Source of the DNA: Flagellimonas lutimaris
Lineage (GTDB): Bacteria; Bacteroidota; Bacteroidia; Flavobacteriales; Flavobacteriaceae
Reading direction: 5' to 3'
Assembly: GCF_003581615.1 (NCBI RefSeq)
Contig: NZ_QXFH01000070.1
Coordinates: forward strand, 124,001 to 188,000
Length of the DNA stretch: 64,000 bases
The notes beneath the pieces are model-generated. The model was not told the DNA's origin and made no database searches. It was given only the letters and a program-made list of their open reading frames with translations. Position numbers and translations under genes: made by a program. Positions 26,195 through 35,957 of the stretch are shown here, one piece after another; position 1 is the stretch's first letter, and the number at the start of each line of letters is the position of its first letter.

Positions 26195-28003
26195 TTAATT
26201 GGCCTCGGTGTAGTAAATTTCCAATTTGAGTTTACTTGACTCCTCTCCCGGGGCCACATTGCTTCCATAGAGGACCGTGCCCAATGGGCTAATAGCAGCA
26301 CCAATTGGATAATCGATTCCTTGCATATCGCTACCGATTGCTTCTTGGACACCAATAAGGTTAATATTAGGAGTCAAAGTCAACCCTAATTTAGCGTTTG
26401 TAGAATCCCTGACAATAATATTGTTGATATGTTCTGTAATGCGAATTGTATACTTTACACCCAAATCATTGTCAGTTTCTAGCAGACCACTATGATTCTG
26501 AAAATATCTCAATGAATTTTGACCAGAATTAACCAAAGGATCCTCATTAGAGGCATCAAACAGAGGTCTATTGGTTTCTGCATTGAACAGATAAAGCCTT
26601 GGCGGCTCCACAACAGAGGCACCCAATGTTTCTCGATCCACATAGAAAACCAAATTAGCTTCGTTAATCACCCAATTGTTCTGTTTTATTTGATTGATTA
26701 TTGCAGAACCACCGTTCTCCACTTCATCGAACAACCTTACTTCAGCCAAGGTAGTTCCACCCTTTACAAATATTCTGGGGGCGTTTTCACCACTATTAAG
26801 GGCATTTTCAATTTCTGGAGGCAACATTTCATTCTCAAAAACATTTACGGCATTTCCAAATATCCCAGCTTGAGAACTCTCCAGAAAGTTTAGGACAAAA
26901 TCCTTTTCAGCGGTTACAGTCTCCTCGGTTTCCGGGTCATAGTCATCGTACTCGTAGGTAATGGTAATATTGGCTTCGGTCAAATCCAGCAAGAACATCA
27001 GCTGGTCCATATCCGTCCCGGACAAATGGATTCCTCGGATAAAATTTTTAAAATTGGAACTGCTCAACAACTCTGGTTGACCTTCCTTATCCAAAATATT
27101 CTGTTGGAAAAAGTCAGGATTCAAAGGAATTCTTATCCCGGGAGCTATCCGTGAATCCACAACAGTTTGCGACTCGTCCACATCTTCGGTGTCTGGGTCA
27201 TCCTCGGCATAAATCAACATTTCCGTATCATCAATTACTACGGTTTTCTGACCATCTATGGTAAGTTCCTCTCCTATAAAAGAAGAAAAATCCTGATTGG
27301 AATAATATTCTTGTGCTTCTTCAAAATTGGAATTTGGGTCTAGGTCGCGAAGAAAATAATTAGACTTTGAGACCACCAAATCAAAAGTTTGATTTCTATC
27401 CCCATAAATACTATCCAAATCAAATCGATTTGCATAAATATTGGCAACAAAATCATCCCCTGTTCCATCTTCTGTGGCGTCGTAAGGATTCGACCCTATG
27501 ACACGCTCTTGGCTATCGGTAACGCCATCTCCATCATAGTCGGAATTAGGATCTTCCGCATCATCACCACTTTCCAAGGCATCTGGAATACCATCTCCAT
27601 CGGAATCAGGTGTGGGAGCTGTTTGAAACGGGATGTACAAATAGACTTCTTTTACCGTCTCATTTTCCTGATCGTTATCGGCTTCGTCTTCACTTGCCTG
27701 ACTAAAATCTCCAAAAGTTGGAGAAACGTTTGGCAGTGAAAGCTGGGAAATGATACTGGCCTTCCTTTGGCCATAAACAGGATCCTCAAAAATTCCTAAC
27801 TGATATAAGGGAAGCCTATTGGTTTGTACAGCCGTAATCCCTTTATTAAAAGCAAAAACCTCATACTCTACTTTGCCTGTACTAAAGGGTTCTCCTGCAA
27901 CAACACCCTCACCAATGGTATCCAATTCCTCTTCACAAGAAGCAATTAGTAAAAGCAAAGTTCCAACTATTGCTGAAACTTTGGTAATCTTGGAAAATCT
28001 CAT
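26195..28003 (-). CDS. DUF4270 lipoprotein with calcium-type repeats
   Basis: A 602-residue lipoprotein (lipobox LLIASC, Cys23) with the DUF4270 signature near the N-terminus ([33 protein letters not shown]). An insert at about residues 133-172 has two DxDGDGxxD motifs ([18 protein letters not shown]) of the thrombospondin-type-3 kind that bind calcium. The rest is beta-rich. The function is unknown; the family is nearly confined to Bacteroidota and often sits beside the starch-synthase-like gene, as here (5 bases upstream), so it may be an envelope protein linked to surface glycan or sugar supply. Cotranscription with that gene is likely. Confidence 0.85.
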   Translation of the reverse strand: MRFSKITKVSAIVGTLLLLIASCEEELDTIGEGVVAGEPFSTGKVEYEVFAFNKGITAVQTNRLPLYQLGIFEDPVYGQRKASIISQLSLPNVSPTFGDFSQASEDEADNDQENETVKEVYLYIPFQTAPTPDSDGDGIPDALESGDDAEDPNSDYDGDGVTDSQERVIGSNPYDATEDGTGDDFVANIYANRFDLDSIYGDRNQTFDLVVSKSNYFLRDLDPNSNFEEAQEYYSNQDFSSFIGEELTIDGQKTVVIDDTEMLIYAEDDPDTEDVDESQTVVDSRIAPGIRIPLNPDFFQQNILDKEGQPELLSSSNFKNFIRGIHLSGTDMDQLMFLLDLTEANITITYEYDDYDPETEETVTAEKDFVLNFLESSQAGIFGNAVNVFENEMLPPEIENALNSGENAPRIFVKGGTTLAEVRLFDEVENGGSAIINQIKQNNWVINEANLVFYVDRETLGASVVEPPRLYLFNAETNRPLFDASNEDPLVNSGQNSLRYFQNHSGLLETDNDLGVKYTIRITEHINNIIVRDSTNAKLGLTLTPNINLIGVQEAIGSDMQGIDYPIGAAISPLGTVLYGSNVAPGEESSKLKLEIYYTEAN

Positions 28004-28008
28004 TCAAT

Positions 28009-28818
28009 CTATTTTAAAACCTCTGTGTTATAGAAATTTGTATATGCTTCCTCTGCTTCCTGAAGTGGAACATAGGGCAAAACAGGTACGGAAAGATTAT
28101 CAATATGGTTTTTTAAGTCCTCTGACAATTCCTCCGCGGCTAAAATAACGGCATCGGAATGATCTACGGCAACCTTTAACAAATTATTATATTCGGGTTT
28201 GGACAAGGCGGAAATTTCTTCCTTATCAATACCATCAAAAGCAATTTTATCTATCATGGCACTATCCAGCTCTCCTTCAAAATCTTTCCCATAAACGGAA
28301 GTAACTATTCTACTTTCAGAAAACAATGGCTCATCCGCGTAGTATTTTCGCAGGTAAAGTGGCACCATCGAAGCCATCCAACCGTGTACATGGATGATAT
28401 CTGGAGACCAATTCAACTTTTTAACCGTTTCAACAACTCCTTTTGCAAAGAAAATTGCTCGTTCATCGTTATCTGGAAACAAATTGCCATCAGCATCTGT
28501 AAATGTGGCCTTTCTTTTAAAATATTCATCATTGTCTATAAAATAGACTTGTATCCGCTCTTTAGGAATAGACGCAACCTTAATAATCAAGGGCATATCC
28601 ATATCATTGATCACCAGGTTCATCCCCGATAAACGTATTACCTCATGTAATTGATGTCTCCTTTCGTTAATATTTCCATACCTGGGCATAAATATCCGTA
28701 TTTGCCCACCGCTACTGTTCACCATTCTAGGCGCTTCGTACGACATTAAGGAAACAGGATTCTCTGGGAGGTAGGGAACTAATTCAGAAGATACAAACAA
28801 TACCTTTTTACCATTCAT
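28009..28818 (-). CDS. Starch/glycogen-synthase-like protein, N-terminal GT5 domain only
   Basis: A protein of 269 residues from the ATG at 28818 (MNGKKVLFVSSELVPYLP). It resembles the N-terminal Rossmann domain of GT5 glycogen synthase, with the conserved N-terminal VLFVSSE and DIIHVHGWMASMVPLYL. The C-terminal Rossmann domain that holds the ADP-glucose site in a 470-residue synthase is absent. The family KxGG acceptor motif is not clear (NSSGGQIRIFMP instead). Flavobacteria commonly carry such a short version beside panC and DUF4270; whether it is active is unknown. An upstream in-frame start at 28857 adds a non-matching leader and was rejected. It is divergent from panC. Confidence 0.78.
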   Translation of the reverse strand: MNGKKVLFVSSELVPYLPENPVSLMSYEAPRMVNSSGGQIRIFMPRYGNINERRHQLHEVIRLSGMNLVINDMDMPLIIKVASIPKERIQVYFIDNDEYFKRKATFTDADGNLFPDNDERAIFFAKGVVETVKKLNWSPDIIHVHGWMASMVPLYLRKYYADEPLFSESRIVTSVYGKDFEGELDSAMIDKIAFDGIDKEEISALSKPEYNNLLKVAVDHSDAVILAAEELSEDLKNHIDNLSVPVLPYVPLQEAEEAYTNFYNTEVLK

Positions 28819-28854
28819 AAACACTTTCTTTTGTTTATCTGAAAAACATAGCTG

Positions 28855-28901
28855 CAAAAGTACAAAAATTATGCTGATTAGCAGTATTTATAGTATTTTT
28901 G
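28855..28901. promoter_or_regulatory. Divergent promoters between GT5-like gene and panC
   Basis: Two TAnnTTTG boxes point apart: TACTTTTG on the minus strand (28862-28855) and TATTTTTG on the plus strand (28894-28901). The second is 19 bases before the panC ATG. The minus box lies about 36 bases before the GT5-like start. Confidence 0.5.
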
Positions 28902-28920
28902 CACCCTTTTGTACCTGTAT

Positions 28921-29769
28921 ATGAAGATATTCGACCGTAAAAAAGAACTGAACGCCTTTACTTTGGAAGAGCGTAAAAAAGATCGTACGATTGGTCTTGT
29001 GCCTACTATGGGCGCACTCCACACAGGTCATATCTCATTGGTAAAAAAAGCCCTTTCAGAAAATGATCTGGTTGTTGTAAGCATTTTTGTAAACCCTACT
29101 CAATTCGACAAAAAAGATGACTTGGAGAAATATCCTAGAACTTTTGAAAAGGATATTGAACTATTAACACAGGTTTCGGAATACATTGTGGTTTTTGCAC
29201 CCACAATCGATGAAATCTATGAAGGAAAACTTGAATCAGAATCTTACGAGTTTGACGGTTTGGACAAAGTAATGGAAGGGGAGTTCAGAACAGGTCATTT
29301 TGATGGTGTCGGTACCATTGTAGAGCTTTTATTGAGAACAGTGGCTCCCGACAAAGCCTATTTTGGGGAAAAAGATTTTCAGCAATTGCAGATTATCCGA
29401 AAAATGGCCGAAATCAAGAAATTGCCCTATACCATTATTGGTTGCCCCATTGAAAGAGAGCCACATGGCTTGGCAATGAGTTCCCGCAACGAAAGACTCT
29501 CAAAAAATACCCGCGAACAAGCTAATTTTATTCACAATACGCTACAAACTGCCAAAGCCAAATTTGGCATGAAAAGTGCTACATATATAATGGATTGGGT
29601 AAAATCCGAATTTGAGCAACATCCTTTGTTTGACCTGGAATATTTTGAAATTGCCGACGAGAATACATTGACTCCAGCTTTAAAAATACAGGACAACCAA
29701 AAATACAGGGCGTTTATTGCCGTTTACGCAGACGGCGTACGCTTAATTGATAATCTAAGATTGAATTGA
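28921..29769 (+). CDS. panC: Pantothenate synthetase
   Basis: A 282-residue PanC, joining pantoate and beta-alanine with ATP in vitamin B5/CoA synthesis. The HIGH-type motif is in VPTMGALHTGHISLVKKA. VSIFVNPTQFDKKDDLEKYPR, GEFRTGHFDGVGTIVELL, FGEKDFQQL and the KMSKS-like MSSRNERLS are all in place. The ATG at 28921 (MKIFDRKKEL) is preferred over a TTG four codons upstream. panD follows after 12 bases, so the last two steps of beta-alanine/pantothenate synthesis are linked. Confidence 0.97.
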   Translation: MKIFDRKKELNAFTLEERKKDRTIGLVPTMGALHTGHISLVKKALSENDLVVVSIFVNPTQFDKKDDLEKYPRTFEKDIELLTQVSEYIVVFAPTIDEIYEGKLESESYEFDGLDKVMEGEFRTGHFDGVGTIVELLLRTVAPDKAYFGEKDFQQLQIIRKMAEIKKLPYTIIGCPIEREPHGLAMSSRNERLSKNTREQANFIHNTLQTAKAKFGMKSATYIMDWVKSEFEQHPLFDLEYFEIADENTLTPALKIQDNQKYRAFIAVYADGVRLIDNLRLN

Positions 29770-29777
29770 TAATTTTG
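29747..29777 (+). promoter_or_regulatory. Candidate internal promoter of panD
   Basis: TTG (29747-29749), 20 bases, then TAATTTTG (29770-29777) is a good match to the Bacteroidota TTG-N17-23-TAnnTTTG promoter. It overlaps the panC 3' end and lies 4 bases before the panD ATG, so a start from it would give a transcript with almost no leader. Confidence 0.4.
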
Positions 29778-29781
29778 CACC

Positions 29782-30132
29782 ATGCAAGTAGAAGTCGTAA
29801 AATCTAAAATTCACCGAGTAAAAGTTACCGGAGCAGACCTTAACTATATAGGAAGTATCACTATAGACGAAGATCTTATGGATGCCGCCAACATAATTAG
29901 GGGCGAAAAAGTGCAGATCGTAAACAACAACAACGGTGAGCGATTGGAAACTTATGCCATTCCAGGGCCAAGAGGTTCAGGAGAGTTGACCCTTAACGGT
30001 GCCGCTGCCAGAAAAGTGGCCGTAGGTGACGTATTGATCCTTATCACTTATGCTTGGATGGATATTGAAGAGGCAAAAACATTTAATCCAGCATTGGTGT
30101 TCCCTAACGAGGAAACCAATCTACTCAAGTAA
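29782..30132 (+). CDS. panD: Aspartate 1-decarboxylase
   Basis: A 116-residue pyruvoyl enzyme that makes beta-alanine for PanC. The self-cleavage site is [10 protein letters not shown] (Gly24-Ser25, the Ser becoming the pyruvoyl group). [21 protein letters not shown] and [23 protein letters not shown] match the family. Length is normal. It follows panC by 12 bases and precedes the flippase-like gene by 3, forming an operon. Confidence 0.97.
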   Translation: MQVEVVKSKIHRVKVTGADLNYIGSITIDEDLMDAANIIRGEKVQIVNNNNGERLETYAIPGPRGSGELTLNGAAARKVAVGDVLILITYAWMDIEEAKTFNPALVFPNEETNLLK

Positions 30133-30135
30133 ATT

Positions 30136-31101
30136 TTGGGCAATTCCCTAAAAAAATTCCTTAAAATATTTGTGCCCATTGCCTTTGGGTTGTTTTTGGT
30201 TTGGTACTCTTACAACTCCACAACACTCGAAGAGCGTGAGCAGATTATCCATTACATTTCCAACGCAAGTCCATTTTGGGTCGCTATTTCCGTAGTTATT
30301 GGAATATTGAGCCATATTTCAAGAGCCATGCGCTGGAATTACCTTCTGGAACCCCTAGGGTACAAACCCAAGATTACAAACAACGTTTTTATTGTATTAA
30401 TTTCCTATTTCGCCAATTTGGGTATTCCCCGTTCCGGTGAAATCCTTAGGGCCACCGCACTCACCACATATGAAAATGTCCCTTTTGAAAAAGGGTTCGG
30501 CACCATCGTCACCGAGAGAGTCATAGATTTATTGATGCTTTTGATCATCATCATGATCACCTTGCTTTTACAAACCGATTTTATCCTCGGCTTTTTGGAA
30601 GAAAAAGGAGTGAACATTATCGGTGCTATCGGAATTCTATTTGTTGGGATTGTTGGTTTGTTTTTGGCATCTTACATCATTCGTAAATCAAAGTCACCAT
30701 TCGCACTAAAACTCAAAGGGTTTTTAAACGGACTTCAAGACGGCGTGCTTAGTGTTTTCAAAATGAAGAACAAATGGCCGTTCATCTTCCACACACTTTT
30801 CATCTGGGTTGCTTATGTTGGTATGTTCTGGGTTATAAAACACACTGTGGAAGAAACCATCACACTAACCTTGGGCGAATTATTGGTAGCCTTTGTCGCT
30901 GGAGCTTTTGCTATGTCCACTACCAATGGTGGAATTGGTCTTTACCCCATAGCCGTTAGTGCTGCTCTCGGTATTTATGGCATAAGTTCGGTTTCCGGCG
31001 ATGCATTCGGATGGATCATGTGGATTGCACAGACTTTAATGGTGGTAGTTTTTGGTACAATATCCTTCATTGTATTACCGTTATTGAATAGAAATCGGTA
31101 A
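30136..31101 (+). CDS. Lysylphosphatidylglycerol-synthase-like membrane protein (UPF0104)
   Basis: A 321-residue integral membrane protein of the UPF0104/YbhN type, the flippase-like transmembrane part of MprF without the synthase domain. About eight hydrophobic helices are visible, with the SRAMRWNYLLEPLGY, PRSGEILRATAL and TTNGGIGLYPIAVSAALGIYG motifs. The translation start is a TTG at 30136 (MGNSLKKFLKIF), 3 bases after panD; no ATG is better placed. The function is likely lipid or polyprenyl-lipid transport but is unproven. Co-transcription with panCD seems coincidental. Confidence 0.85.
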   Translation: MGNSLKKFLKIFVPIAFGLFLVWYSYNSTTLEEREQIIHYISNASPFWVAISVVIGILSHISRAMRWNYLLEPLGYKPKITNNVFIVLISYFANLGIPRSGEILRATALTTYENVPFEKGFGTIVTERVIDLLMLLIIIMITLLLQTDFILGFLEEKGVNIIGAIGILFVGIVGLFLASYIIRKSKSPFALKLKGFLNGLQDGVLSVFKMKNKWPFIFHTLFIWVAYVGMFWVIKHTVEETITLTLGELLVAFVAGAFAMSTTNGGIGLYPIAVSAALGIYGISSVSGDAFGWIMWIAQTLMVVVFGTISFIVLPLLNRNR

Positions 31102-31126
31102 ACCCCAGCCGCCTAAATCTTAACCA

Positions 31127-32269
31127 ATGAAAAAATGTCTATTTCTACTGATAGGCTTTACTTGCTTGAACATAAGTGCTCAAGTAAAAAAGGAAATCTT
31201 TGAATCCTTTAAATTGCAGGAACGCAGGGATGTATCCTACTATTTTCCAGAAGATTATACCGAAGAAAAATCATACCCATTAATTGTGGTTTTGGATGCA
31301 GAACATCTTTTTGACCTCGTGGTAGCCAATGTAAAGTTCCAAAGCCGTTTTGATCGTATGCCCGAAGCCATTGTGGTCGGTGTTGACCAATTGGAAAATG
31401 ATTTACGATGGGAAGATTGCGCATACGAAGAAGTATCAGGTTTACCCACAGAGAAAGGAAAAAAGTTTTTCGAATTTTTAGGCACCGAATTGATTCCTTA
31501 CTTGGAGACCAGTTATAACGTTGCACCCTTTAAAATGTTCGTGGGATACGATATCACTGCCAATTTTGGAAATTATTATTTATTTAAAGAACGTTCATTT
31601 TTCAACTCCTTCGTAAGTATCTCACCAGTTTTGGCCACAGAAATGGAAAGCAGGGTCCCCGCCCGTTTGTCGGAACTGGACCAGACCATCTTTTACAATT
31701 TGATTGTGGAGAAACAAGCCACCGACGATAGACAACGTATCCTACAAATGAACCTCAGCATCAAATCTATTGACAAAGAATCCCTGCATTACTTTTTTGA
31801 TGAGTACGAAAATGCAGACCATACCTCTATTGCTGCTTATGGGATAAGTAAAGCTTTTGATAATGTCTTTCGGATTTACAGATCCATCACACCGGCCGAA
31901 TACAAATCAGATATTTTGACTTCCGAGGAACCGGTTTTTAATTATTTGGAGAACCGATACCAAACCATTGAAGATTTATTTGGGTTTGAAAAACCTGTGG
32001 AACTCAATGATGTTATGGCTATTTATGCCGCTTGTCTAAAAAAGGAAGACTACGAGTCACTCAAACCTCTGGCCGACCTTTGCAAAAAGGAATATCCCGA
32101 AACTATGATGGGCTTCTATTTTGAAGCGGAACATTACGAATTCATCGGAGAACCCAAAAAGGCATTCAAGGCATTTGAAAAATCTTTCCAATTGGAGGAA
32201 ATCGACTTTCTGACCAAGGATTTGGCCCTTGATAAAATTGATGCTCTCAAAGCAGACTTTGGATACTAG
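31127..32269 (+). CDS. Esterase-fold exported protein with altered nucleophile site
   Basis: A 380-residue protein with a signal peptide (1-18) and an alpha/beta-hydrolase domain like that of enterochelin-esterase/esterase-D proteins (about 20-260; YPLIVVLDAEHLFDLV, PEAIVVGVDQLENDLRWEDC). The nucleophile elbow, normally GHSxGG, reads VGYDITANF (Gly140-Tyr-Asp142), so the Ser is Asp and catalysis is doubtful. Helical TPR-like repeats follow (about 290-370; YFEAEHYEFIGEPKKAFKAFEKSF). It lies 25 bases after the flippase-like gene. It may be a binding protein rather than an esterase. Confidence 0.7.
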   Translation: MKKCLFLLIGFTCLNISAQVKKEIFESFKLQERRDVSYYFPEDYTEEKSYPLIVVLDAEHLFDLVVANVKFQSRFDRMPEAIVVGVDQLENDLRWEDCAYEEVSGLPTEKGKKFFEFLGTELIPYLETSYNVAPFKMFVGYDITANFGNYYLFKERSFFNSFVSISPVLATEMESRVPARLSELDQTIFYNLIVEKQATDDRQRILQMNLSIKSIDKESLHYFFDEYENADHTSIAAYGISKAFDNVFRIYRSITPAEYKSDILTSEEPVFNYLENRYQTIEDLFGFEKPVELNDVMAIYAACLKKEDYESLKPLADLCKKEYPETMMGFYFEAEHYEFIGEPKKAFKAFEKSFQLEEIDFLTKDLALDKIDALKADFGY

Positions 32270-32391
32270 AACTTTGAATGGTTAGATAATTGGAAGGGCG
32301 CCATCTAAAAATCTGATGGTTCAAAAATCCAACAATCTGAAAAAATCATCCATGTAAATCCATATCTTTAGGCCTTCACCCAAATTAAAGA

Positions 32392-33750
32392 ATGGCCAAG
32401 ACCAAAACAGCATTTTTTTGTCAAAACTGTGGAACCCAATTTCCCAAGTGGATCGGGCAATGCTCCTCTTGCAAAGAGTGGAATACCATTGTGGAGGAAG
32501 TGGTCCAAAAAGAGGACAAAAAAAGTTGGAAAACCGATACGGTTGCCAAACAGGCCAATAAACCACTACGTGTTTCCGAAATCACCCAAGAAAAAGAACT
32601 CCGTTTGGACACCAAGGACCAAGAGTTCAACCGAGTTTTGGGCGGTGGATTGGTACCGGGCTCACTGACCTTGTTGGGCGGAGAACCAGGTATTGGAAAA
32701 AGTACATTGTTGCTTCAAATTGCACTCAATCTGCCCTATAAAATTCTATATGTTTCAGGAGAGGAAAGTCAAAGGCAGATAAAAATGCGTGCCGATCGTA
32801 TTCAGCCCAACAGTGAAAATTGCTACATCCTTACCGAAACCAAAACACAGAATATTTTTCAGCAGATTTCCACTATTGAGCCCGACTTGGTCATTATCGA
32901 TTCCATTCAGACGCTGCACACCGATTATATAGAATCTGCAGCAGGAAGCATTTCACAAATCCGTGAAAGTACCGCCGAGCTCATCAAATTTGCGAAAGAA
33001 AGCCACACCCCTGTTATTTTGGTGGGGCATATCACCAAAGATGGCACTATTGCAGGGCCCAAGATTTTGGAACATATGGTGGATACCGTTCTACAATTTG
33101 AAGGAGACAGAAACTATGTGTATCGTATTCTTCGTTCCCTCAAAAACCGATTCGGTTCAACCGCAGAACTGGGCATTTACGAAATGCAGGGAAGTGGATT
33201 ACGTGAAGTGAACAACCCATCCGAAGTATTGATTTCCAAAAATGACGAAGACCTCAGCGGAACCGCCATCGCTGCCACTGTAGAAGGCATGCGACCCTTA
33301 TTGGTTGAAATTCAAGCTTTGGTAAGCACCGCTGTTTATGGAACGCCTCAACGTTCCGCCACAGGCTTCAATGCGAAAAGATTGAATATGCTCTTGGCCG
33401 TTTTGGAAAAACGGGCAGGTTTCAAATTAGGTGCAAAAGATGTGTTCTTAAACATTACCGGCGGAATCTCCGTTGATGATCCCGCAATAGATTTGGCCGT
33501 TATGGCCGCCATCCTATCCAGTAACTCGGACATCGCAATTGAAAAAGGCATTTGTTTCGCCGCCGAAGTAGGACTTGCAGGCGAAATAAGACCAGTGCAG
33601 CGGGTAGATCAACGTATACTTGAAGCTGAAAAACTGGGGTTCTCAACCATATTTGTTTCGAAAAACAATAAGATTGGATTAAAACAATCGGGAATACAGA
33701 TTCAAAAGGTATCCAAGATTGAAGATGTCGTCGCTCATCTGTTCGGATAG
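32392..33750 (+). CDS. radA: DNA repair protein RadA
   Basis: A 452-residue RecA-like branch-migration helicase. An N-terminal zinc finger (CQNCGTQFPKWIGQCSSC) is followed by the ATPase core with Walker A GGEPGIGKST (about 95-104), the RadA-specific KNRFGS motif (about 250-255) and a Lon-like C-terminal domain (about 285-450, GTPQRSATGFNAKRLNMLLAVLEKRAGF). Length is normal. It is preceded by 122 bases without a gene that hold a TATCTTTA box near 32362, one base off the TAnnTTTG consensus. It is read in the same direction as the panCD cluster. Confidence 0.96.
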   Translation: MAKTKTAFFCQNCGTQFPKWIGQCSSCKEWNTIVEEVVQKEDKKSWKTDTVAKQANKPLRVSEITQEKELRLDTKDQEFNRVLGGGLVPGSLTLLGGEPGIGKSTLLLQIALNLPYKILYVSGEESQRQIKMRADRIQPNSENCYILTETKTQNIFQQISTIEPDLVIIDSIQTLHTDYIESAAGSISQIRESTAELIKFAKESHTPVILVGHITKDGTIAGPKILEHMVDTVLQFEGDRNYVYRILRSLKNRFGSTAELGIYEMQGSGLREVNNPSEVLISKNDEDLSGTAIAATVEGMRPLLVEIQALVSTAVYGTPQRSATGFNAKRLNMLLAVLEKRAGFKLGAKDVFLNITGGISVDDPAIDLAVMAAILSSNSDIAIEKGICFAAEVGLAGEIRPVQRVDQRILEAEKLGFSTIFVSKNNKIGLKQSGIQIQKVSKIEDVVAHLFG

Positions 33751-33799
33751 CCAGTGGTTGCAAGTTTCTTCCTATATTTAAGAAACTTTCAAACTTCAC

Positions 33800-35956
33800 A
33801 TGAAAAGATTTTTACCTCTTCTTTCTTTAGCTATTTTGGCTTCCTGTTCCAGCCCAAATTCAAACAAAGCAAACAAAGCCTATTTCACCACTTGGGAACA
33901 TTATTTGGGTGACCCGGAGCGGACACACTTTTCCAACTTGGATCAAATCGATACGACCAATGTTTCACAATTAAAACTAGCTTGGAGTTATAAGAGTGGA
34001 GGATTACAAGAAGGCAGAACAACTCAGATACAAACCAGCCCATTAATGATAGATGGTTTAATTTACGGGGTAAATGCAGCCATCGAACTGTTCGCCATAA
34101 ACGCAAAAACAGGAAAAGAAATCTGGAAATTTTCACCAAAAACCAAAGATGAATCAGGTTTGGGGCTCAACCGTGGATTAAATTATTGGAAATCGGATGG
34201 CGAGGAACCTAGCCGCATCTTTTTCTCCTCTGGACCAAAACTATACGCCATCAATATTGAAACAGGCGAACCCATTTCCTCTTTTGGCAACAACGGAAGC
34301 ATAGACCTGCGAGATGGTTTGGGCAGGGACCCGAGCAAATTATCCGTGGTCTCCAACACCCCTGGGGCGGTTTTTAAAAACATACTTATTCAAGGTACCC
34401 GAGTTGGCGAAGGGCCGGGTTCCTCCCCAGGCCATATTAGGGCATATGATGTACTCACAGGTGAAACCCTCTGGACGTTCCACACCATTCCCCAACCAGG
34501 AGAATTTGGTTACGACACATGGCCTGCCGAAGCATATAAAATAGTAGGAGGCGCCAATAGCTGGCCGGGAATGGCACTGGACAACGAACAGGGTATTGTT
34601 TACATCCCAACTGGCTCGGCTGCTTTTGATTGGTACGGCGGAGACCGCGAAGGATCCAACCTGTTTGCCAATTCCCTTTTGGCGCTAAATGCCGATACCG
34701 GTGAACGCATTTGGCATTTTCAAATGGTGCATCACGATATTTGGGACCGTGATTTACCAGCACCTCCCAATTTGGTAGATATTGTTAGGGACGGACAAAC
34801 CATTCCAGCGGTGGCACAAGTCACTAAAAGTGGTCATGTATTTGTATTCAACCGAATAACGGGGGAGCCCTTGTTCCCTATCAAAGAAAAAACCTATCCG
34901 AGTTCCACCTTGCTTGGCGAAAAAGCATTTGAAACTCAGCCCTTACCGTTAAAACCAGCTCCTTTTGCGCGTCAAACTTTGACGGAGGATGATTTGTATG
35001 CCCCGAACCGAACTGCTTTTGTTGATGATTTGGTTTCAGGAAATGAAACCGAGGACAATCCAACGGTGTTGGAAAAATTCAACTCCATTACATCAAAAGG
35101 GCAGTTTATTCCGATGGATACCACTGGAGTGATTCTATTCCCAGGTGCCGATGGTGGTGCCGAATGGGGCGGGGCTGCTCTTGACCCTCGTGATGGAATA
35201 ATGTACGTGAATGCCAATGAAATGGCTTGGATCATTAAAATGAAAGAAATTGGCGGAGATGAAGAGGGTTCAACTATAGGACAAAGCTTGGCTCAAATCC
35301 ATTGTGCTAGATGCCATGGTGGTAACTTACAGGGTTTGAACGGAATCCCTGAGCTTCAAAATGTGAAATTGCGTCTGGAATCCGATTCCATCAAAACCAT
35401 TATCCAAAAAGGGCGTGGTGCCATGCCCGGAATGCCTAATCTTTCCGAAGAGGAAACCAATGCCATTACAGACTTTATATTGGATATGGAAGAGGCCAAA
35501 GACCATAGAGTGGAAAAACTAAAAGTAGATGTTCCCTATTCCGTGGCCAGTTTCGCCAGATTCAAAGATGATAGAGGTTATCCTGTGGTAAAACCGCCAT
35601 GGGGAACTTTGAATGCTATCGACCTTGACTCTGGTGAATATCTGTGGACAGTGCCTTTGGGGCATGAGGAAAGTTTGGACGACCCAAATATTCCTGTTTC
35701 GGGACTGGAAAATTATGGAGGTCCCGTCGTCACCAAAGGTGGGGTATTATTTATTGCAGCAACCAAGGATGAAAAAATCCGTGCGTTCAATATGAAGACA
35801 GGCACACAACTGTGGGAAGACCAACTTCCTGCTGGGGGTTATGCTACACCTATTACCTATCAAGTTGATGGCAAACAATACCTGGTAATTTCCTGTGGAG
35901 GTGGTAAAATGGGTACGGCCTCAGGTGATGAATACCGTGCTTATGTGTTAGAGTAA
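33800..35956 (+). CDS. PQQ-type quinoprotein dehydrogenase with embedded cytochrome c
   Basis: A 718-residue lipoprotein (lipobox LAILASC, Cys16) built as an eight-bladed quinoprotein beta-propeller with repeated blade motifs (LNADTGERIWHFQMVHHDIWDRDLPAPP; NAIDLDSGEYLWTVPLG). A cytochrome c domain is inserted between late blades: CARCH at 502-506 with a likely Met ligand in GAMPGMPNLS about 45 residues on. Such enzymes oxidise sugars or alcohols in the periplasm and pass electrons to the respiratory chain. No PQQ synthesis genes are in the window, so the cofactor may be taken up or made elsewhere. The substrate is unknown. Confidence 0.86.
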   Translation: MKRFLPLLSLAILASCSSPNSNKANKAYFTTWEHYLGDPERTHFSNLDQIDTTNVSQLKLAWSYKSGGLQEGRTTQIQTSPLMIDGLIYGVNAAIELFAINAKTGKEIWKFSPKTKDESGLGLNRGLNYWKSDGEEPSRIFFSSGPKLYAINIETGEPISSFGNNGSIDLRDGLGRDPSKLSVVSNTPGAVFKNILIQGTRVGEGPGSSPGHIRAYDVLTGETLWTFHTIPQPGEFGYDTWPAEAYKIVGGANSWPGMALDNEQGIVYIPTGSAAFDWYGGDREGSNLFANSLLALNADTGERIWHFQMVHHDIWDRDLPAPPNLVDIVRDGQTIPAVAQVTKSGHVFVFNRITGEPLFPIKEKTYPSSTLLGEKAFETQPLPLKPAPFARQTLTEDDLYAPNRTAFVDDLVSGNETEDNPTVLEKFNSITSKGQFIPMDTTGVILFPGADGGAEWGGAALDPRDGIMYVNANEMAWIIKMKEIGGDEEGSTIGQSLAQIHCARCHGGNLQGLNGIPELQNVKLRLESDSIKTIIQKGRGAMPGMPNLSEEETNAITDFILDMEEAKDHRVEKLKVDVPYSVASFARFKDDRGYPVVKPPWGTLNAIDLDSGEYLWTVPLGHEESLDDPNIPVSGLENYGGPVVTKGGVLFIAATKDEKIRAFNMKTGTQLWEDQLPAGGYATPITYQVDGKQYLVISCGGGKMGTASGDEYRAYVLE

Positions 35957-35957
35957 A

